A stretch of DNA of 64,000 bases from contig OX419759.1 in assembly GCA_948567375.1 (NCBI GenBank), positions 30,109,493 to 30,173,492 on the forward strand, read 5' to 3'. Below are positions 34,108 through 44,152 of the stretch, piece by piece. Every line of letters starts with the position of its first letter. The first letter of the stretch is position 1. This DNA comes from Lunularia cruciata (Eukaryota; Streptophyta; Marchantiopsida; Lunulariales; Lunulariaceae). Position numbers and translations under genes: made by a program. The notes beneath the pieces were generated by a model, which saw only the letters and a list, made by a program, of their open reading frames with translations, searched no databases and was not told the DNA's origin.

Positions 34108-35972
34108 TGTGACAACCCGGAAAATATCACTTTTGCGGTAATCGGGTAAGTAAAGTTTGTTCTCGCAAAGATACTATCCAGAATTGGTCAAATATGAAGT
34201 CAAAAGTCACAATTGCAGTTCTTCTTGGTTTCTTCTTTAATCTCTCAGGTAGAAACTACACCCAGAGGAGAGTAACAAGCTCACAATCTTGTCAACTTGT
34301 CACGAGTACACACACATAATCACATCATAGCAAATTCTGTCCAAATAACTCTTGATTGTGATGATTCAGATTCTCCCAAAGACGGCACTTCACTGCAAAG
34401 ATCGATTTCACCTCAAAATTTTGTTCCACCCCTCCACTGAAGGCACAACTTCCTCAATTGAAATTGCTTCACATCAACTTCGTGCTGCACTCACCAATGC
34501 AGAATACTACCAACACTACAATTCCTCTCAGACCTGCCAAGGCATTGCTTTGATTGCACTTCACTCAGGATCAACCACACAGAATGAAGATCAAGGTTGT
34601 GGAATCCAACATCCAACAAGCACACTTACTTGCACTTTGAATTTCTCCACACACTCACAACTACAAACACAAAATTGACAATCAGAATTAAGCTTAAGCG
34701 ACGAGCACTAAGAATAGCACTTTGCTTAGGGTATCTTCAGAAATATGAATACTGAACAACATAGTACTTCAAATGTCCCCCTTAAATACTGAAGCAAATG
34801 GTAGTTCTTCCTACTTATGCACCGCTTCCAAACATTGCTTCCTACCTGCAGATCCTAATTGACAATCTATCTCTTCATATTTACCTCTTCCTATCTCAAA
34901 ATTGACACTTATCCCGATCCGATGTGTACCTCATCATTGGCTTCCAAACCCGATGATCTTCCTAGTACTTCTCCTTCTTTGGGTATAGCTAATTCTACCA
35001 ATTCCTTCACTAATTCTATGACTTCTACACTAAGAACTACAATTGCACTAAGGAGTGATTTATCTAACTCTCTATCTCTTGACCCACTCCTCTCTAATGT
35101 GTTAATTACCAAGTCCGATGACACCTGAATTCCTATTTTTGCAACATCAGGTCTAATTACAATCAATTCCTTTGCTAATTCTACTATATCCTCATCACAA
35201 ATTGTAATTGAAAACATGGGTACACTATCTATGCCTTCAATTTGTAACCCACTTTCCCCTAATCACTCATGTTACTGACCCAAAGACACTTACAATCTGA
35301 TCTTGCACTTTAGGTTTATTCACTACTGCTACTTCTCCTTCAATTCCTGTTCAATCTTCAATCGAAACTGAAATTGAAGTCATGGGTATTCTAACTATCT
35401 ATTTTTTCTCTATCCCAACTCTCTCTAATGCCTTAGGCAAGATTCCCAAAGTCATCTTCATTGCACTCCGAGGTCCGACTATCTCAGATACAATCATCTT
35501 TGTCTTGAGGTGAAGAAACTTTTAACCCAAAGTTGTGTAAACCTAAAGTCCAAAGACCAAAGTCCGAAGTCCGAAGATGCCAACCCAAAGACACTAAACT
35601 ACTTTGTACAATTACTCCCAAAACTTCAAATACTTGTAACATCTTCTAAAAACCTCCAAACTTTGCGATTTTAGTGGTAACGAAAAGCCCTAAACAAGAC
35701 GCTTCCAACAAGATATAGCAAGCTTGATTTGGACTTGTGAACATTGAGATATAGCCCCCGCAAGAATCTAGTCTTGTAACTTCCATTCCTTGTTCGGGTC
35801 TGCTCTCTTTCAATCCTGGCTGAGTCCGTCTTCATTTGACACAAAGTCAACTTCTTTGGGCTTGATCAAAATACAAATTTCCTCTCATTTCTTCTCCATT
35901 TGGTTTCAATTTGGTTTCAGCAAGGCACTTCTTCTTCAAAACTCATCCAAAATGAAAAATATGGGTACCACA
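34108..35972 (-). repeat. Complete B2 solo LTR (1865 bp, minus strand) with target duplication
   Basis: On the minus strand it runs from TGTGGTACCC (35972) to GGGTTGTCACA (34108). It is flanked by GTCGC (34103-34107) and GTCAC (35973-35977), a 5-bp target duplication with one change. Gag sequence continues on both sides. The LTR keeps both ends and the C-terminal CC-ORF units, but lacks the CC-ORF TATA box, N-terminal domain and most coiled coil found in the 3.7-kb LTR. Confidence 0.88.
34909..35530 (-). pseudogene. CC-ORF C-terminal units in the B2 solo LTR (minus strand)
   Basis: The stretch 35217-34909 is open on the minus strand: MFSITICDEDIVELAKELIV, then SSDLVINTLERSGSRDRELD and LGRSSGLEANDEVHIGSG, ending where the CC-ORF ends in other copies. 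Upstream (35530-35220), at least one more related unit (ALERVGIEKK, then IPMTSISV) is seen with stops, so the tail unit may be repeated two or three times in this subfamily. Confidence 0.6.
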
Positions 35973-37430
35973 GTCACCCACTACGAGGCAGCTCACTCTC
36001 ACTCTACCGGCAATCAAAGAAAACAGGAGAAGAAAGGCAAGAAGCCCAGAAGGAGAGCTTCTCAGAGTACATCCCCTTCTTTGGAGGAATCCTCCATGTC
36101 TTCAAGCTCTTCTTTGGAATCCAAAGAAGAATCAAAGCCAAGATGAGTATGAAGACGTGGGGGTAAGAAACCAGTGACTCCTTCCAACAAAGAGTGTACA
36201 TAAGGCAGATACCAAGCTGGACGCCCTCATCAAGGAGTTTTTGGATTTCAAGATCCAGATGATTGGGGCTAAGGACAAAAGGAAGGGCCCAGCATTTGGC
36301 AGATCTAACGTATGGTGCACCCCATGTGGCAAGCCAGGCCATGCAAACACAAAATGCAATACTCGTAATGCATTCCCGGTGCAGCAGATTGATTGGGTTC
36401 CGGGATGGAACCAAGAAGAGGAAGAAGAGGCTGTGTACCAAACCCAAGAGGTACAGCCTTAGGCGAGCACATCGTATCAAGGTCTGAGGTACAGACCAAG
36501 GGAGTATAACCCCAATGCTCCTCCATGAAGACCACCAATGAGCAACCAAAATTGACCTCAGAATGTTGCACCCAGAGCATGATACAATTGTGGCTTGATA
36601 GGATATTGGTCTCCAAATTGTCTGGAGCCAAGAAGGCAAATTAGGTACGTTCTCCTTTGCGGAAATTGTGAAGGATCGGGCCATACGGGCAACCAATGCC
36701 CTCACCCACCAAACCCAAAGCCGCCTGTAAAATATGTTCAGACCTCAGCTGGGCATGCATCTCTTCAGGCAAAGGGAGATACAAATGTAAATTGTATCAC
36801 ACTTGAGGAAGAGAGGCTTCAGGAAGGGAGGCCGGCCTCAGAAGGAGAATGGTTGGATCTTGAAATTTTGAAGGTTGAGACACGCGCAAGTAAGAAGAAG
36901 CGTGACCCCAAAGAGCTGAGTACGACCTCGTCGTCTTCCAGAAAGGTGAAGAGACTACGCCCAAAGGTAATTCTTTCTGCCAAGGAGGAAAAGATCCTCG
37001 CTAAAGCCTTGCAGAAAGAACTTAAGAAAGCGATACTCAAAACTCAGGAAATGAGCTTGGAGGATGAGACAAAGACAAAGCCTCCAGTTTTTCCGACGGA
37101 TATCCGATCCGAAGTAAAAGGTCTGATCCAAGCCGAGGTAGGCCAACCCAAGGAACCTTGGGTCAAGGCCACTAGCAATCTCCTCACCATTCTGAAACGT
37201 CCCGAAGTCAAAATTAAACATGGAGAGACTTTGAACCCAAAGCCGAAGGCAAAGACGGTCAAATTAGGAAGAGTACCCCAATACGATATTGTAGCGGATT
37301 TGGCAACCACAAATGCCAACGTCACATTCAAACAACTGTGTGAAGACAACAAGCTGTACAAGAAGCAGCTGAATTCCGCCCTTACGAAGGTAAGGTCGAT
37401 GTCAAAGGACTTGCCAGCTATCTATTGTAT
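35973..37430 (+). pseudogene. gag: Family B gag, second part with three zinc knuckles
   Basis: After the LTR insertion gag resumes with HYEAAHSHSTGNQRKQEKKG and a Ser-rich linker. Knuckle 1 is intact (CTPCGKPGHANTKC, near 36315-36360). Knuckle 2 has lost its first Cys and its His (YNCGLIGYWSPNC, near 36580-36620). Knuckle 3 is intact (CGNCEGSGHTGNQC, near 36655-36700). From 36595 to 37863 one long frame carries the Lys/Glu-rich C-terminal gag region and enters the protease. Three stops lie between 36145 and 36540. Three knuckles in one gag protein are unusual, since most have one or two. Confidence 0.85.
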
Positions 37431-38110
37431 TGAACAAGACAATCTGGGATCTCCCAAGGTTGGCGTGGAGATTGTAGGGTGCATGATCACATCGATTCCC
37501 ATTGATTTGGGGTCGGGTTTGAACGTCATGACCAAGGATACTACAAATTGGCTGGGGTATCATACATTTGAGCCAACACCCCCGAGTCTTGAAATTTGCA
37601 AACCAAACCAGGAGACGGCCTTTGGGCTTGCTGTCAAACATTACCACGATCATTGGAGGGGTGCCCTTCAAGTTGAACTACATTGTGTTGTGACCAATGA
37701 CCAAGACTGGTTACCCTTTGTTGATTGGAAGACCCTGGTTGTACAGTGCCTAAGTTGTGGTGGATTGGCATCAACAAAAGTTACGCTTCAAGGACATTTT
37801 GTCCGAAGGCCAGACGCTGGTGATTGTGAGTTGGACAAAGGTTCCCCATCTTGGGGAAACTAGTTTGTCAGAAGACGAGGATGAATCCAAAGACTCATCG
37901 TCTTTGTCCTCAGACAAATCCTCAGACAAAGTCCAAGTCAATTACTTGGAATGCTACGAGGTGGATGTCAAAGACAAAGATCCATATGACCTCACCTCGG
38001 GTGAACCTGACTTGGAGGAAGGGGGTTTGATGGCAGCTTGCCTTGGGTTAAGCTGAGTAAGCCATGTTGAAGGAGTCATCAACCTTGATGACTGTCAAGA
38101 TGTTGTTTTG
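37431..38110 (+). pseudogene. Family B protease and linker (plus strand)
   Basis: The active site DLGSG is intact at 37504-37518, in the frame that includes the gag C-terminus. A small indel near 37590 shifts the frame, so the late protease motif is read in a second frame, and 37757-38056 resumes with MVDWHQQKLRFK. The acidic Ser/Asp linker follows (SEDEDESKDSSSLSSDKSSD), then a TGA near 38056. Homology to the minus-strand copy at 18411-19160 is clear throughout. Confidence 0.85.
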
Positions 38111-39270
38111 ACTGAAGGGAAAATTTTAATATTTTTGAAGAGAGTCACTTTGGAGGAGTTGGCAAGATACACAGCCATGTTTATAGAATTCCTGGATGTA
38201 TTCGCCAAGTCTATTGATCAAATGCTGGGTATTTCACGAGAATTTGGAGAACACCGGATTGATCTAGTTGAAGGTGCAATTCCTGTTTGGCAGAGGCAAT
38301 ACTGCCTAAACCCGAAGTACTCACTTTTGGTGAAAGATGAAATTGACAAGTACTTAGGAGTCGGAATCATCTTCCTTGTCTTAAGCAATGAATGGGTTTC
38401 CCCCATTGTCATTGTCCGGAAGAAGAAAACAGGGAAGATCCGAGTGTGCCAAGACTTCCGTAAGTTGAATACAGTCCCAAGGAAGGATCATCCCTTGCCT
38501 TTTACCAATACAATTCTAGACCAAGTAGCTAATCACGTTGTTATAGTTTTCTTGATGGATTCTCAGGGAACAATCAAGTATCCATCCAAGAAGAGGACAA
38601 GGATAAAACTATGTTCACGACCAATTAGGGAACTTTTGCTTACAATCAAATGCCCTTTAGGTTGTGTAATGCTCCCGCTACTTTCCAGCGGATGATGAAT
38701 TCAATCTTCAAGGATTTCCTACACAAATTTGTGGAAGTATTCATTGATGATTTTTGTGCATTTGGGCGAAGAGAGGTACATTTGGATTATCGTCGCCAAA
38801 CTTTTGAAAGGTGTCATTTTGCCAGATTGTCATTACACCCGGAGAAATGCTTCTTTGCAATGAAGGAAGGAATTCTTCTGGGGCATCGGGTGTCAAGCCG
38901 AGGTATTGAAGTCTATGTTGAGAAGGTTAAAGTAATCATAGCTTTGGAATCCTCAAAGAACATCCGGGAGTTGAGAGCCATCTTGGGACATGTCGGGTAC
39001 TACAGACACTTCGTGTCAAACTATGCGGTGCTTGTTGCACCCCTTACAAAGCTTCTGAAGAAATCCAAAGACTACCTGTGGGAAGCAAATCAAGAAGAAG
39101 CTTTCCAGTTGTTGAAGAAAAAACTGGTTGAAGCACCAGTGATGAGGGCACTGAATTGGGATGTCCCTTTTCATGTATATGTGGACACTTTGTCCATGGC
39201 TATTGGCATTGTCTTAAGTCAGAAGGACAAGAAGAGGAAGGACTACCCGGTGTATTATGCCAGCCAATAG
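38108..39270 (+). pseudogene. Family B reverse transcriptase and first part of RNase H (plus strand)
   Basis: RT starts in the frame 38108-38695: EHRIDLVEGAIPVWQRQY, then NEWVSPIVIVRKKKTGKIRVCQDFRKLN. A frameshift near 38640 moves to 38650-39270, which carries MPFRLCNAPATFQRMMN, the catalytic FIDD at 38740-38751, LSLHPEKCFFAMKEGILLGH and the connection (RELRAILGHVGYYRHFVSNYA). RNase H begins at PFHVYVDTLSMAIGIVLSQ and is cut by TAG at 39268-39270. Apart from these breaks the domain is long and well preserved. Confidence 0.9.
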
Positions 39271-40925
39271 CTTTCAGTTTCTGAAAAGAACTATTTGACG
39301 ACTGAAAGAGAAGCATTTGGAATGGTGTTTGCTTGAAAGAAATTTCACCACAACCTACTGGGATACGAGTTTGTCTTCTATGTTGACCATTACGCATTGC
39401 AACATTTGGTCAAGAAGGCAGATTTGTCCGGGCAAATTGCAAGATGGATCTTGTTGTTACAAGAATTCACATGTATTATACAAGTAAGGAAGGGAGCTTC
39501 ACATTTGAATGCGGACTTCCTGTCCAGGTTAGAAACTCAAGACCAGGAGTGGAAAATTGACAATCCATTCCTTGATGAAGATTTATATCAATTCACAGCA
39601 ATGCGAAGTATGAGGTATGTAGCACAATATCATTATCTGCATACTCTCTATTGTCCTAAAGGGATGGACTCGGAGCAAAGGGCATTCTTTCTCAAGAAAA
39701 TGGGGCCGTATCAGCTCAAACACATCATTCTATTCAAGATGGGTGAAGATGAAGTACTTTGGTGATGCTTGAAGTCATACGAAGTCGGAGGTGTTATTGA
39801 GTCTTTACACTCCAAAGCATTCGGGAGACACTATGCTCCAAAGAAAACTGTAAAGAAGATTCTTTCCATGGGGTATTGGTGGCCTACGATGTACAAAGAT
39901 TTAATTAATGCATGCTCATATCTAAAGTTGTGATGCTTGTTAGAGAACGGGGAAGCCGATGGCTACTTCTCAATGGCCTTTGAGACCAACTTTGCCATTG
40001 GTTCCATTTGAGAAATGGGGAATTGATTTTGTGGGTCCTATTCAACTAGTGATCCAAGTCACAAGGAATCGATACATTTTGGTTTGCACTTACTATGCTA
40101 CCAAGATGGTCAAAGTTGAAGCAACTCATAGAGATGATGCCAAAACCGTGGCAGAATTTTTCTTTTGAAACATCATCTCCCGATATGGGTGTCCTCTGGA
40201 ATTGGTCAGTGACCGAGGGACAAATTTTTTGAACTCTATGATGGAGGCATTAACCAAGTACTTTCAGATTAAACATCAGAAGACGACTCCTTATAACCCA
40301 AAAGCAAATGGCTTAACGGAAAAGGTGAATAGGTTACTTTGCAAAATTTTGAATAAGGTGATTGTCAATTATGCCTATGATTGGGATACAAAATTACCAG
40401 CCGCGTTGTGGGCATATCAAACGACAGAAAAGATTACAACCAAAAAAAATCCATACTTCTTGACATATGGCTTGCATCCTATACTACCAGTTGAATTTGA
40501 AGTAGCAACATATCGGATTCTTTGTGAAGAACTACTATTGGAGGAAGAAAGCCAGGATCTTTGGATCCATCAACTTATGTGGTAAGAAGAGAAAAGAGAC
40601 AATGCAATGCAAACCACAAAGGAAGTACAAGAGCAGAGGAAAGTCAAGCACAATAAGCATATCAAGCCTGTGGCTGTGTACAAAGGAGATTTGGTTTTGT
40701 TATACGACAATTGCCAAATATTTTTTCTAGGCAAGTTGCATTTGAGATGGATGGCACCTTATTGAGTTCTTCATCTTTATGAAAATGGGACCATTCAACT
40801 TGTAGACTTGGAAGGCAATCTTGTTGGCACTCAAGTAAACGGTTGGAGAGTTTGGAGATATTGGACCATAGACTTGGAAGTTTCAAAAGACACCCAAAGT
40901 CTATGTTTGCAAGGACGCTCACATT
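39271..40925 (+). pseudogene. Family B RNase H end and integrase (plus strand)
   Basis: RNase H continues with SVSEKNYLTTEREAFGMVF, FYVDHYALQHLV and NADFLSRLETQ. Integrase follows: a zinc domain near 39780-39945 with a frameshift near 39945, then PFEKWGIDFVGPIQ (40008). The first catalytic position is Tyr (CTYYATKM, 40091-40093). The second Asp is kept (VSDRGTNF, 40211-40213) and so is the Glu (40319-40321). Stops occur near 39763, 40166 and 40583. The C-terminal part (KPVAVYKGDLVLLY, HLRWMAPY, GWRVWRYWTIDLEVS) ends about 15 bases before the polypurine tract. No chromodomain is seen. Confidence 0.88.
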
Positions 40926-40939
40926 TGAGGGAGCGGGTA
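40925..40939 (+). promoter_or_regulatory. Polypurine tract of family B
   Basis: TTGAGGGAGCGGGTA lies directly before the LTR start at 40940, where plus-strand synthesis would be primed. Confidence 0.7.
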
Positions 40940-41325
40940 TGTGGTACCCACATTTTTTATATTTTTTTAAAATAAAAAAGAAGAAGTGTATAGAGAAGTC
41001 AGATTGCGCTTGTATGGCCAAAGAAGGCAAAGAAAAGAGTCTTTGGGATGAAACCCAAGGTAACGTGGCTTCGGGTCATAAGGCAAAGTACTCGGAATTG
41101 CCTTGTTAGCATACAACCTGAAGTAAGAAGTCTTTGTCTTGGGGGTGCTTAACCCGAGGCAAGGATAGTGTAACAACTTTCCTTTGGGGCAAGAAATTCA
41201 AGAAGGGACCGTTCAAAAACCTACGGTCATATGCGTGAAGTACACTTGATAGTAATAGGAGCATGCAAGAGGTGTGATTTCTCGGTAGAAGCTCGAATTG
41301 AAGAGAGGCAAAGAAGGCACGACTC

Positions 41326-41333
41326 TATAAAAA
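41326..41333 (+). promoter_or_regulatory. TATA box ahead of the CC-ORF
   Basis: TATAAAAA in the context CTCTATAAAAAT lies 165 bases before the ATG at 41491 and about 386 bases from the LTR tip. Confidence 0.6.
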
Positions 41334-41490
41334 TTGGGCTAACGACAAAGTGATGTCAAGAAATTTCCCTTTGCCGTTGAGGAGTCGTCCTGCATGACAT
41401 TGTGGGGAGGGAAGTAGAGTCACAGACACGTTGGTGTGTAGAGGAGAATTTGAGAGAGCTAATCCGAGAGACAGTGAGGAAGAAAGAAAG

Positions 41491-43922
41491 ATGGGAGGAG
41501 GAAAGAAGAACTCCGAATTCATAGTGAGAAATCATGCAATTTGGAGGTTAGATGTGATCGCAAGAATTGTGGTCTTGAGCCGACTTTGGATCACATTCTT
41601 GGCATGGAACTAGAATGTGAGCTTTCTAGGATTCATGATCGAGATAATCGAGAGTAAATGTCTCGATGGCCTTGAGGAAGAGGAGAAGAGAGGAAATCCA
41701 TCTCGCTGGACGGAGTTGGATTGGAGATTAGTACTCAGAAGAGAGGCAGGCATGGAGCAAGGTGCTATGTTCTTGGAGAAGGGAGAGGTAGCAGAAGAAA
41801 CCCAAGAAGTGAGGGATGCATTCTCTTCAAAGCGCACAAAGAATGGATACAAAGTAGAGAGTTACAAGGATCTTGCCAAGAGATGGATTGTGAGTGCTCT
41901 CATGGCAATCTTGAAGCCAAAGAGAACGACTTATGTGATGAAGCACCAAGCAGTGTTCTTCCATAAGATCTCTGAGAGCCAATTAACTGGGCGAGGTGCT
42001 TCCATGGGTGAACAAGACAGATGGTGTAGAACTTGCGGGATAAATCACCTCCCTATTACATTGTGCCATTTGCAACACATTCTTATATAGGGCTGAATCT
42101 GCTCAATGCAGCGGAGCGCAACAGAATGGTGTCGCATTTCCATCCCAACTTAAGGAAGGAGGTCAATGCGGAGGAGCCACAGTACATTCTTCAAATCAAA
42201 AGCAGCGATGAGTACTACGCGCAAATAGGGAAGAGTGTGCAGGTGGACGTGAGTACTCCGAAGTTGAAGAAGAGGAGTCAACAAGGAGGAGGCAAAGATG
42301 TCAAGAGAATAAGACCTTGGAAGACCAGGAGGGTAGACCCAAGGAAAGATATGGTAGTAGTCGTGTCGTTAGAGGAAGAATCGGAAGGCAAAGCAGAGTG
42401 CAAGTCTGAAGACTCGGAACGAGAAGAAGCACCTGAGCTCACACTATAGAGTGGAGACACGAGTAGTGGTAGCAATGAAGGTGGAGAGATGATGTTGGTA
42501 CCTGTAGAAGAAGAAGAAGTCGGGATGGAGATTGAGGAGGAAGGTAACGTGAAGTTAGAAGAAGAAGTGCTAGAGAAGGAGGAGAGAAAAGTTCCCATTC
42601 AAACAGGAGTTTGGTCTAGGCAAAAGGTGAAGTGTGAAGTAGGTCCGAGCAAGGTAAGGGAAGAGGAGAATGCCAGTTTGGGGAGTGAAGCATCTATTCC
42701 GATATGACGACTGCAGCAAAGAAGGCGAGTATCGAGAGAAGAAGAGGTGAAGAAGGAGATCACTCTGCAAGTCAAAGTAGCCACGAGTGACGGAGTGGAG
42801 GACCCGCAAGAAGTTGTGTGTCCTTTACTAGTAAAGTTGGAACACAAGAAGAAGGAGATGTAGTCAAAGTGTCCGGAGGTGAAGACTATGTTGCAGGTGT
42901 TAGCCCGATTGGAAGAAGAGAACTTGGAATTGAAGAATAGTATAATCCGAGGAGAGGAGGAAAGGGAAGTACTACAAGTAGAGGCAGTTGTACAAACTCA
43001 AGTGATAGAGAACTTGAGGAGAAAAGCAAGGAATTGAGAGGAGCTTGTGAAGCAGAGTGACATAGCAAGAGAGAGACAAGTAGCTGAGAATGAGATCTTG
43101 AAGTAAGAGTTTGCTGATTCGAGAGTAGAGATTATCCATGCTATGGCAAGAATAGCTGAGAAGGAACAAGAGCTTGATAGGGTGATGGAGAGTGTAGAAG
43201 AGAAGAAGCAGCTACGGCAACAAGAGTTGACAGTGAGATATAAAGAAGAAGAGAGGTTGTGAGAGTTACTTTGCAATCAGGAGGAGAAGATTGTACAAAA
43301 GAAGAAGGAGAAGGAAGTTGTGAAAGCCGAGTTTGAGGAAGAATTGGCAATGTACCAAGAGGATTGGCTTGCAGATCGGGAACGGGAGAGGAAAGTGAGA
43401 CTGGAGCCATTGAAGGAGATTGTAATTAGGACGAACGCGATGCTGAGTACAAAGGCCAGTGTGTGTATTGAAGAGACGAGGCTGCACGAGTTGAAGTTGT
43501 TGGTGCAAGAGACAAGGAGGAGACATGCAAAGGACACAGATTTGAATGCGTTGTTGATTAGTCTTAGAACTCGTGTAGATAGGAAGATATTGGAGGTAGA
43601 AGACAATATCACAATTAGATTAGACTTAGTGAAATTAGAGATAGATAAACTTTGGAAAGATGTTAGAGCAAAACCCAAAGTAGATGAAGTAGGAGTACAT
43701 ATGTCATCGGAGTTACCATTGGAGACATTAGAGAAGAGTGGGTTGAGAGATAAGGAGTTAGATAGATTACCCACTAGTGAAATTTCAGATCAAGAAAGAG
43801 AAATGTTAGATTTGGTAGAAGATGTAGGAGTTATGAAACCCAAGGAAAGAGTAATAGGAAGTAAAGTTACTTCCGGTTCCGGTTTGAAAGCTGAGGAAGA
43901 AGTAAACATTGGATTGGATTAG
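41491..43922 (+). pseudogene. CC-ORF, full length but broken (3' LTR copy)
   Basis: The start MGGGKKNSEFIVRNHAIWRL is at 41491 and the end GLKAEEEVNIGLD is at 43920-43922. The order is the Trp-rich N-terminal domain, then an acidic linker (42360-42590), then a basic patch and coiled coil (42780-43620), then the C-terminal unit SSELPLETLEKSGLRDKELD near 43705. One frameshift lies near 41960-42030. Stops lie near 41613, 42448, 42706, 42861, 43035, 43107 and 43261. After 43320 it is open to its end. Heptad patterns such as ELVKQSDIARERQVAENEIL and EKEQELDRVMESVEEKKQL support long coiled coils. Confidence 0.82.
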
Positions 43923-44041
43923 TAACAGTGTTTTAGATTTGAAGAGGCAGATATGAAGAGGTGCATTGTCATTTTGGATTTGTAGGTTTGTAGAGTTGTT
44001 AGGAAGAGGTACATTAGGAAGATAACTATCAATTGCTTCAC

Positions 44042-44049
44042 TATTTAAG
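44042..44049 (+). promoter_or_regulatory. Second TATA-like box of the B LTR
   Basis: TATTTAAG lies about 120 bases after the CC-ORF end. It recurs at 50008 and 60454 and probably marks the start region of the genomic transcript. Confidence 0.45.
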
Positions 44050-44152
44050 AGTGGCATTCATAGTTTTATGTTGTTCAGTGCTCATAGTTTTGAGAATAGA
44101 TAAAGCAAAGTGCTGTGAAACAGTGCTCATGGCTTGAGCTTGATTCTAGAAT

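Larger units (their letters stand above)
40940..44152 (+). repeat. Family B 3' LTR (plus strand, last 0.6 kb missing)
   Basis: It starts at 40940 with TGTGGTACCCACATTTTTT directly after pol and the polypurine tract, and includes the CC-ORF. This independently places the CC-ORF inside the LTR. The second TATA-like box is at 44042-44049. At 44152 the sequence turns into the inverted sequence of another B LTR. Confidence 0.88.

Noticed and set aside
34108-35972. Possible host gene interrupted by an element
   Set aside because: The interrupted sequence is family B gag, and the insert has LTR ends and a target duplication. No host gene is involved.
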